A DNA stretch of 64,000 nt from Branchiostoma floridae. Taxonomy: Eukaryota > Chordata > Leptocardii > Amphioxiformes > Branchiostomatidae. The DNA lies in NCBI RefSeq assembly GCF_000003815.2, contig NC_049979.1, positions 7,284,729-7,348,728 of the forward strand, read 5' to 3'. Made by a program: the position numbers and the translations under genes. A model generated the notes under the pieces. The model ran no database searches and was not told the origin of the DNA. It saw only the letters and a list, made by a program, of their open reading frames with translations. Of the stretch, positions 47,210-57,520 are shown in pieces; position 1 is the first letter of the stretch; every line of letters starts with the position of its first letter.

Positions 47210-50200
47210 CTGGAAAGGATCGAGCAGAACGGATCAGGTTAGACACACCTATAAGGTCACAGCAGAGTGACATGATATACAAAGTGATTCATAGACGGTC
47301 TGTTTTTGTTGCAGGATATGACACCAAAGTATCACAACAAATGTTTTAAGCATGATTCATGGGCTTGCTTCAAAGGCTAGGCTCCAGCAGTCTGTATGGC
47401 AGAAATGGTACAAAGGGAAAGCCAAATTGAATGTGTTGTTTTTTTCTAAATCATAAACTGGCTTCGTGTTGAGGTCACATGCTTTCAAAGCCTTTAGAAA
47501 TTAAACACTATTCCATTTATGCATGCCAGCAAGTCCTGTGCAACTGATACATGTACATGTTGTGTACTGCCACAGTACCAAGAATACATGTCATGACACC
47601 TCCACACACAGCACAGGTCCTCACCTTCTCCTCCTCCTTACTGATGGCCTCTTCTATTTCCTTGTGATTCTTTTGCAGTTCCTCTGTCCTGTTGGAATGG
47701 ATCTCATCCAACTGTGATAAAGAAAAAGACACAGATATCTCAGGTTATAAAAAAGTTGTAAAAAAAGAGACACTACAATTCAACGATCTCAAGCTCTGAT
47801 TCAACCTACATCTACTTCATACTGGCCATTAACGGTAAAGCCTTGCAACCTTGCATATTTGTGACACCTAACTTTCCATACTACAAAATGTACCCAGATG
47901 TAGTATTTTTACTCTGTAAATCTGACAATGATAAACAAAACACCATCCCATGGTGTTGTTGACACAACAGACAAGGTCGTAAACAACCTGCTGTAGGTCT
48001 TAAACACAACATTTTGCTTTTCTCCTTTTATTATAGAGAGCCTGCTAATATTTGCATGGGTGCCATATGGATTTGCGTTAACACCCAGAGCCCTCTCTAG
48101 CAACACGTGTGCCCTTGTAAACAGACAGGGAGGGAGTCTGACCTGTTGTCTGTGCTGCACAGCCACCTGGATGTGCTTCTGCTGTGTCTCCCTCTTCAGC
48201 CTGGCCAGCTCGTTCCTGTCCTTACATCTCTTTGCCAGCGCTCTCTCCTCTTCTTTTCTCTGCTGATCAAGTCTCTGCTTCAGGTCTTTCACCTCCCTGT
48301 AGTGTGCACAACAGGTTTGAGAAAATTAGACAAGGCATGGATTTTTTTTATACCTAGTAGTACAGTACGAAGCTTTCCACGAAATCGTTTTCCGGGAGGG
48401 ACGTAAAACGGGGGTCCCGTGCTCGAGGAGGTGCCTCGACCACGTTTAACAGCCTCATTACCCACACTTTGGGTACCTACTAGCTGCAAAATACACCCGA
48501 TATTACATCTTTTCATTACCCTTTCATTCAGAAAAATAGTTGACCTTTTAAGAATTTGTCTTTGCAATGGCTGGGGTTAAACATTCATACCCAAATAAGG
48601 AACAGATTTTCTTTTGAGTCAACACAAGTTAGACAAGAAGGAATATATGCCACTGATAGTGCTGTGTATAACTGGCATAAGCCACTGTTACAAAATGCAT
48701 GCAGAGCTGGCATGTTACGCTAGGGGGCACTTATTCCAGTGCACAACGCAGGCTCATAAGTGATTGATGATGCAATGCAAGAGAGGAACTTACTTGTCAT
48801 GTATCTCTTTGACCTTCCCCATTTGTGTCTGCTGGGAGTTGGTCATCTGCTGGTGCAGTGTCACATACATCTGCAAGGGGGCATTGCAAGGGGGGATTTT
48901 GATCAACAACCTGAACATCACTTACATACAATGTATTTTGCATTGAGAACCATAAAGTGCAATGTGACACTGAGCCTTTTACTAAATTTTGAAAATTTCA
49001 ATGGAACTTGTAGTGCAGCAGGGAATTTTCCTTATCTTCAAATAGATATTACGTTACTTGGTAAACTCAAATCAAGGCTGAATATCAGACTTTTTTAGAT
49101 AGCTTGTAGCACATTGTGACACAGCTTGTATTTTCAGCCAGGCACTTCAGTCAGGACAACCTACTCTTCTCAATAAGCACAGCCATCCAACAATTTTGCC
49201 TAAGCACAGTTGTTTTGTTCCACTGTTTTTCAAAGTGCTATGTTGACAATACAAGAGAAAGTTAGTTCAAAAGTACTATTGCTATAAGCAACATGCTTAA
49301 CAGAACCTGACAAATTCTAAGCTGTGTGCCAGTGGTTTGATTGACACAAGGATTTTTCAACCTCCTTGATTGACAGAAGTGTGCTCACCAGCCCTGTGTG
49401 CTTCATTTTCAACTCCTTCTCCTGTAGACAGTGTTCCTTCCACGTGGACAGCCCTGCCTGGTAGTGTGCTTGTCGCAGGTCCACAAGCTGGTGGACAAAA
49501 CACAGTTCACTATCAGCAACTAAAACTTACAGATATTAATATAATGTCGTAGCTGACGTGTGTGTATATAGAATAGACACTTGTTACTTTTTACTGTCTA
49601 TATCATTGCAACTAGCCTACGGGCATGGATTTGCAAATAAATTAATTTAAAAAAAATATATATATAATGTCTGACAAGTCAGACATCAATTACAGAGAGA
49701 ATGAATCAAGTATCAAAGCTCTTGATTTGTGAAAGACAATATTCTGTAACTGTTAATGCAGAAATGTTCGTGGTGGATTAATTTTTCTATAATTAGACTG
49801 CAGTCTATGGTGTTACCACGAACTTAAATCCACCGTGAAAAGTCCTTTTTCCCGCTACCGCGAAATTAAATCCCCCCAAACTTAAATGCATTTACAGTAT
49901 CATCTTACCTGCTGCTCATAATCCTTAAGAAATTTCTCCATCTCAGCAGAGCTTTTCCTCTTCACTTCCTCCTCCACAGCCCTGCAGAGAAAAGGTAGAT
50001 CCTTTAACATTCCATGCAACAGAATACATTGCATCTGACACATGACTTGACTCCAATGAAATTCAACCTATATATCATAAAAGCACTTATAATACATCTG
50101 AAACACAAAATAGAAAACAGCTATAACACTCAGTTTTCCAAAAGCCGTATATGCTACTGACTAGTTAAGCAGTACCTGCAGTTCATATACAAACAGTAAG

Positions 50201-52666
50201 AGGGAGCCCCTGACTCACCCTGCCTGTGCTTTGTTTGCCTTCTTGAGCGCTTTGGCATGGCACTTCTCCAGAGCTAACCTGTCCTTGGCCTGTAGAGTCA
50301 GCAGTTTGTCCTCCTTCAGGGTCTGACTCTTTCTCAGCATGCCTCGAATCTATGGTGGAGAGAGGTGACTCTTAAGGTGGGGTCACACATGCGTATATAT
50401 CCAAGTCCGTTTGAGGTGCGTATGATGCTCTTAGTCTCTACCAGGCTCCTCAGGCCAAGGGGAAAATAGTACAAATTGGACAAATATAGATACATAACAT
50501 GCCAGATGAGTTAGCTGACCAAGAAGTATGGTTAGCAACCAAGCTAACTCATCTGACATGTTACCTGTTTACGTTTGTCCAAATTCTATTATTTTTCCAA
50601 CGACCTGTGGAGCCTGGTGGAGGTAAATACTCCCATGCGCGCCTCATACGGACTTAAATAGATACGCACGTGTGACCCCACCTTTAGCTTCTAGCTTTTT
50701 AACTTATCATCCTAAGTTGATAAAAGGCAGCAATCATTAAAATCTATAGAATATAGGAAGGTGGTTGTTTTGTTTTTGGTGTTCAAAACATGATTTTCAT
50801 TTTCAATCCCATTGTGGCCCAGTCCTGAAATTACACTTGAATACCAGGCGTATGTGGCTCACCTTTTCTTGTTTCTTGCTAAGAGCAGCTAGTTCTTTTT
50901 GTTGCTTGTCTTGTAATTTCTTGAAAGTCTGGAATACAAAGGAGAAGATCTTTCCATTAGGAATGCTGACATCTTGTGGCTATCAAAGACACACCCATCT
51001 GTTTTGTGTAAACAAGCACACAGAAAGCTAAATAAATGGCTGGATAGATGGACAAATTGATGAATGAATAAATGAATAAATGAACAAAACAAATGTACAA
51101 ATGAATAAACAAACAAAGGAATGAAAGAAAGAAAGACTGATTGAATGAATGAATGAATGGAGAGGTTGAACAAGTTTGTTCACCTTGAGTTGTTTGAGCT
51201 CCTGGATGGTGAGAGGTTTGAAGATCTCAGCTGGCGGCTCCTTCTCGCCCTCAGGTGAGGACAGGGACTTGTTTATTGTCTGGTCTATGGACAGGCTGGG
51301 CGTGAGCACACCTGATGTGAGAGACTTCCGACCTGCAGAACACAGGAAAACAACACGCGTTAAAATCTTCCTATGATATCATCTTACCTGTGGGAACTAT
51401 CCAAACATGATTTACATTTGAGTGACATTTGCATATGATCCATATGAGTTAGTGTGACTTTGACAGGTGCAACTGAAAAATTCCAGACATGCCTGCAGAA
51501 TTTTTGGGATTTCTTGTCAAACGGATGCACATTATACTATTAGGCTAGCCCCTGAGGCGTCGCCAAAAATACACTGTACTTCACGGACCAATCAAAAGAA
51601 TACAGATAACTGATTGTTTTGCTGGATTTGCAATTTTACAGGACTGTTACAAAGCTTCTGTGCTTGCTTTTCTTTTTACTTCTCATGAACTTATCACTAA
51701 AAGAAGCCTTACTCATATGTATCAGTCAATAGCCAAGCTTCCCTACCTTTTTCAATCTGGACGGCAGATGGCTCTACTGACGTACTACTGGCCACCCTGG
51801 ACACGGCACTGTGTATGTTGGCAGTGTTTGGTGACGACCCCTTCCTTGCGTTGGCAGTGGAACTCAACTGTTCCATGTTGGTGGAACCAGAGGACAGGCT
51901 GCGCTGCACCGGTGTGCCACTGGTCTTCTCCCCTGGGGTCATCTTAGGTCGGCCGTCTTCCTCAGTTGTACTGATGTCATCATCCTGTAAATACATGTAC
52001 AGCCCGTGTCAGACCAACCTGGGAAGACAGTCTCCATGATGATTACATCAATTTGACATTTTAAGTTTACCTTCAAGTTGGTTTCCTGAGGAAATGTTTT
52101 CCATGATCCCACCAAAAGGCACACCTTTCAGGCTCACGATTACTTTGTTTGTTAAGAGTCACCATCCAACTTTCATTCAAAGAATGGTCTGCACTGGACT
52201 TAAAATACATGTATCTTTTTTTGATATTATCAAGGCAGTAGTGCTATGACTTAAACATCCAAAATTGACATCTGATTAACAAATCCTACTGACTGATATC
52301 CCCTTTCACACCCCTTTCCACACAATAATGACTTCTCCACACCTCCATAAGAGCCTCCAGCTGCTGGGCTCTCTTCTCAATCATTGCTTGGTATGCGATG
52401 GGGTTAGCCAGGGCATTGGCAAAGTCTGGACAGAGTGGGTGCAAACACAAAGGAAAATTGTCAGCAAAAATTCTACGATGCACAAATTCTAATACCTGAC
52501 AAGAATTTCCATTGGCCAGTTTGTGACACAGAATCCAAACAGTACAAAACATTTGTCAGCCACGAATGTCTAGTATCATAGATAGAATGTGACAATAAGT
52601 GGTAAATGCAAAACATCTTTCTATTAGGTATAGACATTTATCTGACAAATCCTCTACATTTTAAGT

Positions 52667-52716
<50 letters not shown>

Positions 52717-55700
52717 CCAGTAATTTATATGTTCTTCCAAGCAGTGTTGGTGCTACAACATGAAGATAAAACAATGAGTGAAGTACAGAATATAAAATAC
52801 TTCCACTTTGTGTCCATCACTTCTTCATTATTACTTTTTTTAAGACAACAATTAACAGATCAGAATATTATCAATAAAACATGTCAATTTCTATTGTCAT
52901 ATTGAACAAGAAGTAGGACCGACCTTCAAAGCTATCAGGGATGAAGTCTTTGACAGTGATGTGGACAAACACTGTGGGGAGGTTTAAGGGTTGGTTGGCT
53001 TCATTCCGCAGAACAACGTGCCTGTAGCCTATACATAAAAAGAACCATTGATACATGTAAGTTGATGCCTTGAACACAAAACTCCACAGAGTTAGAAATG
53101 AGATAAATGGTACCACAGTTAGTAGTTTGTTGTGAAAATTCATTATTGTTTTTCAATTGTACTTATACAGGTATAGGTAGTAGGACCTATTTTACCATAA
53201 ACCTGTAAATTACAAGACAGAAATCTGAATCTGAATTTTTAGGCAAAGCTGTAGTTTGAATTCTGTATGATTGTGAGCTACAATGCTGCCAGAGCCCCCT
53301 TAAAATCAATATAGTTTGGAAGAGCTCAGCCACATTGCTCAACACTTAATGCACAGATAGATTTCCTTGGAAGTCATCTACGGCCTAGATGCAAGACATG
53401 TTCCATCAGATCTACCCGGTAATAACCTGGGCGTGGGCAGCGTTGCCAAGGAAACAGTGACGTGCGTGGTATTCCCTTTCAAAGGTCAGCTTGTTTGTCA
53501 TGGAAACATCTCCAGAAATGGGAGGCAAAGGTTGAGGAGAAGGAAAGCTACAGGAGTGAGGGATTTGGTCTCCTGACTTTGGGTCTTTTCTGTGATACCT
53601 TAGTTTGTGCTTAAGAGATATGGGTAGAGATCTGATTCTTTCCTTGTGTCTGAGTAGGATTTTTGAGCTGGGATTATGTTCTCTGTGTAAGTGAAACATC
53701 ACAGAGGGATTTAAAAAATGAATGAATGTATTTTTGGTATTCTTGGAAGACACAAATGTCAAAACATGTTATAAACAGAGCCAGCTTGGCATTATCAAAA
53801 AGACAAGTGTAGAATGACCTTATTGCAAGAAGTGTCAGCCTCGTGCATTACAGAAGTATACATAAGTCAGACCATTCAAAATATGACACTGATCATGTTA
53901 TGTGCATGTGTGTAGGTGTGATCCTTGGCCTAAATGGTAATGTTGCGGGAAGTAATTTCAGCTGAGTGCAAGCTACACAGGGCTTAATGGGAGACTTAGA
54001 TCAAGGCGCTCCATGAAACCATCTGGTAAAAAATATCTGCCAACATAATCTGGTAAATGCCAAATAAATGTGCATTTTTAAGTCGGTACACCACAGTCTA
54101 ATGGACAAGCAGCGCATGACACATCTCACTAATTCTTGCTGTCTTTCTCCTGTGACATGCAGTGAATACTGATGGAAACCACAAGGGATCTTATCAGCCC
54201 ACATGCTAGGTGTATCGTAAACACCATGTGTGGATTTTCCTAAGAATATTGTATTTTATGGGTTGAATGGTGCCCCCAGCTACTTTTATCCCCTTTCAAA
54301 ACTTCAGTTTTACCATATGTAAATGAATACCGTGATGCAGTAAAAAAAAACCATGACATTAAAGCCCTACCTGGTCTGAGGCCCTCCACAGGTAGGATTC
54401 TGTGGCCTATAAATTTCCCATTCTCTTCACTCACTGAGATGCGCAGGACTGCTAAATGGGGCAGTACAACCTGGACGGTGACAGAAAAATACCAGGTCAG
54501 CAACGTGAATGAAGATAGATCCATATGACATGCTCAGACATATGTCTAATTTATGTTAAGTAGAGTGGACTCATTCCTCAAGCTACCAACATCTTTCACA
54601 CCGCATTCGGTCCTCAGTACGACATCTTGAGCCGCGTAGTTCCAGTTCAGAACTTTAATTCAACCTGTCGGCCAAACCGGTTTCATATTGTGTACAACTT
54701 CTTCAGTGGCTAGAGGCTTAATGACACATGTTCACAAACTTTGCACTTATGCCCAGTGCATTATCACACTCAGGTATATCTAACTTGAAATCATTATTTA
54801 AGGGTAAGTTCCTATAATACGAGGACTACATGGTTCCAGTTTCTTTTCTGCAGATGTGGCATAAGTGTGTACAGTGGCTTGAAGTTGTCCTTCCCCGTAC
54901 TATTGAAATTCACCCATGGTCATGCTTAGAAAAATGCCCATATTCGGACAGAAGTAAATACCCATACTACGTAATGATGATCCTACCTTTTTGAACACAA
55001 AGGGTTCCTCATCGTATATGGGGTTGATTCCATTGGCTGGGACCACCTTGGTGCGAAAGCGCTTACGGACCGTGTCTGCCGGTAAGCCATACATGTCCAC
55101 CTCCACGTACGTGCCAACTTTTTTGTCTGTCAGAAACTGTCCTGAGATCACCTACAAGGGTACAGAACAAACGTTTCACTACATATAGATATCACTTTCT
55201 GATTTCAACATGTTTTACACAAAAATATCATTTCAACACAATCAGTAGAATGTGGGGCAACTGTAATTCTCTATGGGAGGTAGAACACTTAATAATGTTA
55301 TGCAATCACATACACACATGTATGTATGTATGTATGTATGTATACATGTAGTAGTGTAAGATAGCCGGGTCATCAACATTTACTAAGCCAAACCAGAGAA
55401 TCCTTAGAATCCTTAGGTGTTGCTTCAAGGCATGTTTCTAGAAATAGCACCAAGTAGGCTTCAGTGGCCTTGTAATCAAAGGTCTTGTGGGTGAATATGT
55501 TACAGTCTATTGGCAAAATTAACTATGACTGTCTTTGCACAGCTACCAAAAGTCTTGGTTTTGCCATCTGTAAATACTAATTCCCAAATCAAAATGGGAG
55601 TAGGAAAGCCAGAATATTTATCACTGTCGACAAGCATCATTGTAAGCATCAGTAAACCCTACACTTGATTTACCTTGACTGTTACTGTTCCTGCAACAAT

Positions 55701-56228
55701 ACCATCTACGGTGGATTCTGCAAAAGGGTCGAAGTGTCTGTCTGTGCGTCTCATGAAGTCTGGCTTGAGGATATAACCGCTCCTGTTGTTGTATTCAAAG
55801 AATCCCATATTCAACTGCATGCCAAGATCTATAGGGTGAGGAGGGGGAAACAAAGGGCATACTGTTAAGGCTCAGTTGCAACTTGTCTCAGCATGATAAT
55901 TATAAACAAAAATAATCAGTTCTATGAATCTCTACAGGTTATTAGGACTTACTGAAACAATAATAGTAGAGTGGGACAAAGCATCCACACGCAAGGCAAT
56001 TAATCAATAGTGATTGTGGACAAATCCATCTAGGGACACAAACATTTCAAGCAAAACATTATCTATAAACAAGATTAGACATTTCACCAAGGAAGATGAA
56101 AAAAATAAGGAAGCATAAAAATAAGTAGCAAGTTTTAAAATAACACTAGATTTGAGTGTCCCTGACTGTGCCTTACCTAACGTTTGGAAGTTCAACGCAA
56201 CGAGCTGGCAGCCCGCATTCCAGAATAC
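47072..56228 (-). CDS. PLCB1: Phospholipase C-beta, PLCB1/2/3 class (C-terminal 623 residues, 16 exons)
   Basis: Gq- and Gbeta-gamma-regulated PIP2 phospholipase. Sixteen exons join without a frame break to 623 residues and a TAA stop. Residues 1-60 finish the catalytic Y half ('[14 protein letters not shown]', '[12 protein letters not shown]'). Residues 70-192 are the C2 domain ('[12 protein letters not shown]', '[13 protein letters not shown]'). Residues 193-340 are an acidic and Ser/Thr-rich linker. Residues 340-610 are the Lys/Glu/Gln-rich coiled-coil C-terminal domain that binds Gq and membranes. The tail ends TSL, a class I PDZ-ligand pattern like those of PLCB1-3. '[13 protein letters not shown]' and '[10 protein letters not shown]' fit PLCB1-3 better than PLCB4; one lancelet gene would be co-orthologous to all three. 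Exons for PH, EF hands and the X half are not found up to 64000. Confidence 0.93.
47625..47711 (-). CDS. PLCB1: PLCB1/2/3-like in-window exon 15 (coiled coil)
   Basis: 87 bp, 29 residues (550-578). '[20 protein letters not shown]' followed by an acidic run. Acceptor TCACAG, donor GTGAGG. Confidence 0.9.
48143..48296 (-). CDS. PLCB1: PLCB1/2/3-like in-window exon 14 (coiled coil)
   Basis: 154 bp, residues 498-549. Highly charged helix starting '[20 protein letters not shown]' and ending 'VAVQHRQQ'. Acceptor CTACAG, donor GTCAGA. Confidence 0.9.
48370..48520 (+). mobile_element. Headless copy of the 5S-derived SINE body
   Basis: Collinear with the body of the 12.4 kb SINE: 'GGGACGTAAAACGGGG', 'CTCGAGGAGGTGCCTCGA', 'CAGCCTCATTACC', 'GGTACCTACTAGCTGCAAA'. 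The 5S head is missing, as in 5'-truncated retroposons. In the intron between in-window exons 13 and 14 of the PLCB1/2/3-like gene, opposite to its transcription. Confidence 0.6.
48794..48870 (-). CDS. PLCB1: PLCB1/2/3-like in-window exon 13 (coiled coil)
   Basis: 77 bp, residues 473-498. Contains '[20 protein letters not shown]'. Acceptor TTGCAG, donor GTAAGT. Confidence 0.88.
49389..49487 (-). CDS. PLCB1: PLCB1/2/3-like in-window exon 12 (coiled coil)
   Basis: 99 bp, 33 residues (440-472), phase 0. Contains '[19 protein letters not shown]', like the 'LxxLRQEQYxxE' region of PLCB1. Acceptor CACCAG, donor GTGAGC. Confidence 0.9.
49744..49899. mobile_element. MITE with CTGTAA...TTACAG ends
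   Basis: About 156 bp. Left part 'CTGTAACTGTTAATGCAGAA', right end 'TTAAATGCATTTACAG'. Inner arms 'GTTCGTGGTGGATTAA' and 'TTAAATCCACCGTG' are inverted. In the intron between in-window exons 11 and 12. Confidence 0.65.
49909..49981 (-). CDS. PLCB1: PLCB1/2/3-like in-window exon 11 (coiled coil)
   Basis: 73 bp, split Gly415 to Gln439. Contains '[20 protein letters not shown]'. Acceptor CTGCAG, donor GTAAGA. Confidence 0.88.
50219..50349 (-). CDS. PLCB1: PLCB1/2/3-like in-window exon 10 (coiled coil)
   Basis: 131 bp, residues 372-415. Charged helix starting '[20 protein letters not shown]'. Acceptor CATAG, donor GTGAGT. Confidence 0.88.
50376..50682. mobile_element. Fold-back MITE with GGTGGGGTCACAC ends
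   Basis: About 307 bp with inverted arms: 'GGTGGGGTCACACATGCG' against 'CGCACGTGTGACCCCACC', then 'AAGTCCGT' against 'ACGGACTT', then 'GATGAGTTAGCT' against 'AGCTAACTCATC' near the centre. It sits in the intron between in-window exons 9 and 10 of the PLCB1/2/3-like gene. Confidence 0.75.
50863..50928 (-). CDS. PLCB1: PLCB1/2/3-like in-window exon 9 (coiled coil)
   Basis: 66 bp, 22 residues (350-371), '[20 protein letters not shown]' plus EK. Lys/Gln-rich helix aligning with 'FxKLQKKHxKE' of vertebrates. Acceptor TTCCAG, donor GTGAGC. Confidence 0.9.
51030..51170. repeat. Degenerate (AATGAATA)n simple repeat
   Basis: Imperfect AATGAAT, AAACAAA and GAAAGAA repeats on the + strand, in the intron between in-window exons 8 and 9. 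Confidence 0.8.
51184..51332 (-). CDS. PLCB1: PLCB1/2/3-like in-window exon 8 (linker into coiled coil)
   Basis: 149 bp, residues 300-349. Ends '[11 protein letters not shown]', matching the 'TIEELKQxK' that opens the C-terminal domain in vertebrate PLC-beta. Acceptor CTGCAG, donor GTGAAC. Confidence 0.92.
51747..51984 (-). CDS. PLCB1: PLCB1/2/3-like in-window exon 7 (acidic, Ser/Thr-rich linker)
   Basis: 238 bp, the largest exon, residues 221-299. Starts '[13 protein letters not shown]' and continues with low-complexity Ser/Thr/Asn/Ala sequence. This is the poorly conserved linker between C2 and the C-terminal coiled coil. Acceptor TACAG, donor GTAGGG. Confidence 0.9.
52343..52425 (-). CDS. 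PLCB1: PLCB1/2/3-like in-window exon 6 (post-C2 helix)
   Basis: 83 bp, residues 193-220. Contains '[19 protein letters not shown]', the conserved post-C2 helix ('ALSNPIxY...RAKQL' in vertebrates). Acceptor TCCAG, donor GTGTGG. Confidence 0.93.
52668..52711. repeat. (AT)n microsatellite
   Basis: More than 40 bp of pure alternating AT in the intron between in-window exons 5 and 6 of the PLCB1/2/3-like gene. Confidence 0.95.
52924..53028 (-). CDS. PLCB1: PLCB1/2/3-like in-window exon 5 (end of C2)
   Basis: 105 bp, split Gly158 to split Asp193. Contains '[14 protein letters not shown]' and '[15 protein letters not shown]', the last C2 strands. Acceptor TATAG, donor GTCGGT, which is acceptable but weak. 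Confidence 0.94.
54371..54470 (-). CDS. PLCB1: PLCB1/2/3-like in-window exon 4 (C2 domain)
   Basis: 100 bp, residues 125-157 plus a split Gly. Contains '[18 protein letters not shown]' then '[11 protein letters not shown]'. Acceptor TCCAG, donor GTAGGG. Confidence 0.95.
54987..55151 (-). CDS. PLCB1: PLCB1/2/3-like in-window exon 3 (start of C2 domain)
   Basis: 165 bp, 55 residues (70-124), phase 0. Starts '[19 protein letters not shown]' and ends '[10 protein letters not shown]'. Acceptor TTGTAG, donor GTAGGA. Confidence 0.95.
55316..55346. repeat. (ATGT)n microsatellite
   Basis: Repeated ATGT units in the intron between in-window exons 2 and 3. Confidence 0.9.
55674..55828 (-). CDS. PLCB1: PLCB1/2/3-like in-window exon 2 (end of Y box)
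   Basis: 155 bp, residues 18-69. It contains '[19 protein letters not shown]' and '[11 protein letters not shown]', diagnostic of the end of the catalytic barrel and the link to C2. Donor GTAAAT. Confidence 0.95.
56177..56228 (-). CDS. PLCB1: PLCB1/2/3-like in-window exon 1 (Y half of catalytic barrel)
   Basis: 52 bp, acceptor CTGCAG, donor GTAAGG, encoding '[17 protein letters not shown]' with the last codon split. This is the barrel strand ahead of the Y box. The exon before it should end in a segment like 'SSNYMPQ' and is not visible. Confidence 0.92.
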
Positions 56229-57459
56229 CTGCAGAGAGAGGAACAAACAACTTCAGCAAAACAGCACATCAAACAGTTCACTATTCAACAGTGTAGTATG
56301 AAAAATGTGAAGAATTGCTATACAATACAATTAGGCCATTGCCCTAAGCAAAATGTGATACAAGAAAATGAATCATGAAAATACATGTATGTTTAGCTCC
56401 TGTAATTTCAGCCATAATGCATGCACAGGTTCAGTTGTGCTATATCAAAAAACACAGTACTATCAACTATTGGTCTTACATGACAAAAAAGAGACTCAAT
56501 GAAATGAACAAAAATAAGAAACAAAATAAACCTGTATAGTGTAACATACATCGTATCAAAGCAATAATTTAACAATATTCTATTTAGAATGTACATTTTT
56601 ACATGCAGCTTTTTTACAATGGATTTTCTGATCCCATACATGTATCTATTGGTGAGATAGGGTTCAGATTTGCAAACATTTACAAATAAGGTCAAAAAGC
56701 CAAACTTGACACTGGATATATGTTAAGTGTAAGAAACTGGACAAGAAATTCCACTGACTATGCAGTGTTCATCACTACCTTCGATAACATATTAAGAAAA
56801 GCAGTTTTAGAATAGAATACAACTTAAATCACACAGGTGATCTACGGATATCCTACCAAGTGATACCACCAGCTATGCCGTATACATGTATCAGCCAAAA
56901 AAAAACCCTTGATAAAAAGTGACAATATCTGCTAATAATAGTAATATTTGTACAGTTCACCCAACAAGATTGCGAAAGATGCACTATAACAATAGCAGTA
57001 GGTAGTGCCAAGTAGGCAATCCTCAGAAGTGAGTACAAATAGTAAGTACTGACCATAAGGACCTGCTAATCACTGCAATGTTGTCGGCAAACCGCAAATC
57101 CAATAGATGGGATATGGTAAAACGTTCTACGTTGGAAACCTCCACTGTGTAACTATGGGTACAGTCAAGTACCAGTACCTCAGGCTACCACCCTGCTTAC
57201 TGTGTGCGTCAAGAAAACAAAGTGGAGTCTTTGGGATACATTCCGACTTTATACTGATCAACCATGGTTTATTTTGGGAACACACGCCCACATAATCCTA
57301 GTCTGTGTGTTAAAAATAACCGTCCGTTACTAAAAGCAATATTGACTTGCTAAATATAACACTCTCACACTTTGCTGAGCCACAGGTGGCCTGTCAGAGC
57401 CTGCCCACGGCTCCCGGTGCCTGGGAAGGCTCCAATTACTCTCTTTCTGAAGAAAACTG

Positions 57460-57520
57460 CGACCATATAAGGGCAGGCCTAATTCCAGGTAGGCAAACAG
57501 CCTCCCACTGACGTCAATGA
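57460..57520. promoter_or_regulatory. Perfect CArG box and CRE 36 bp apart
   Basis: CCATATAAGG (57463-57472, SRF CArG consensus) and TGACGTCA (57509-57516, palindromic CRE) lie in a GC-richer island of about 200 bp upstream of the visible PLCB1/2/3-like exons. An intronic enhancer or internal promoter is possible; motif evidence only. Confidence 0.3.

Noticed and set aside
974-56228. Treating all PLC-beta exons as one gene
   Set aside because: In the direction of transcription the C-terminal exons and stop codon (47072) come before the N-terminal start codon (32313), so these are two genes in tandem.
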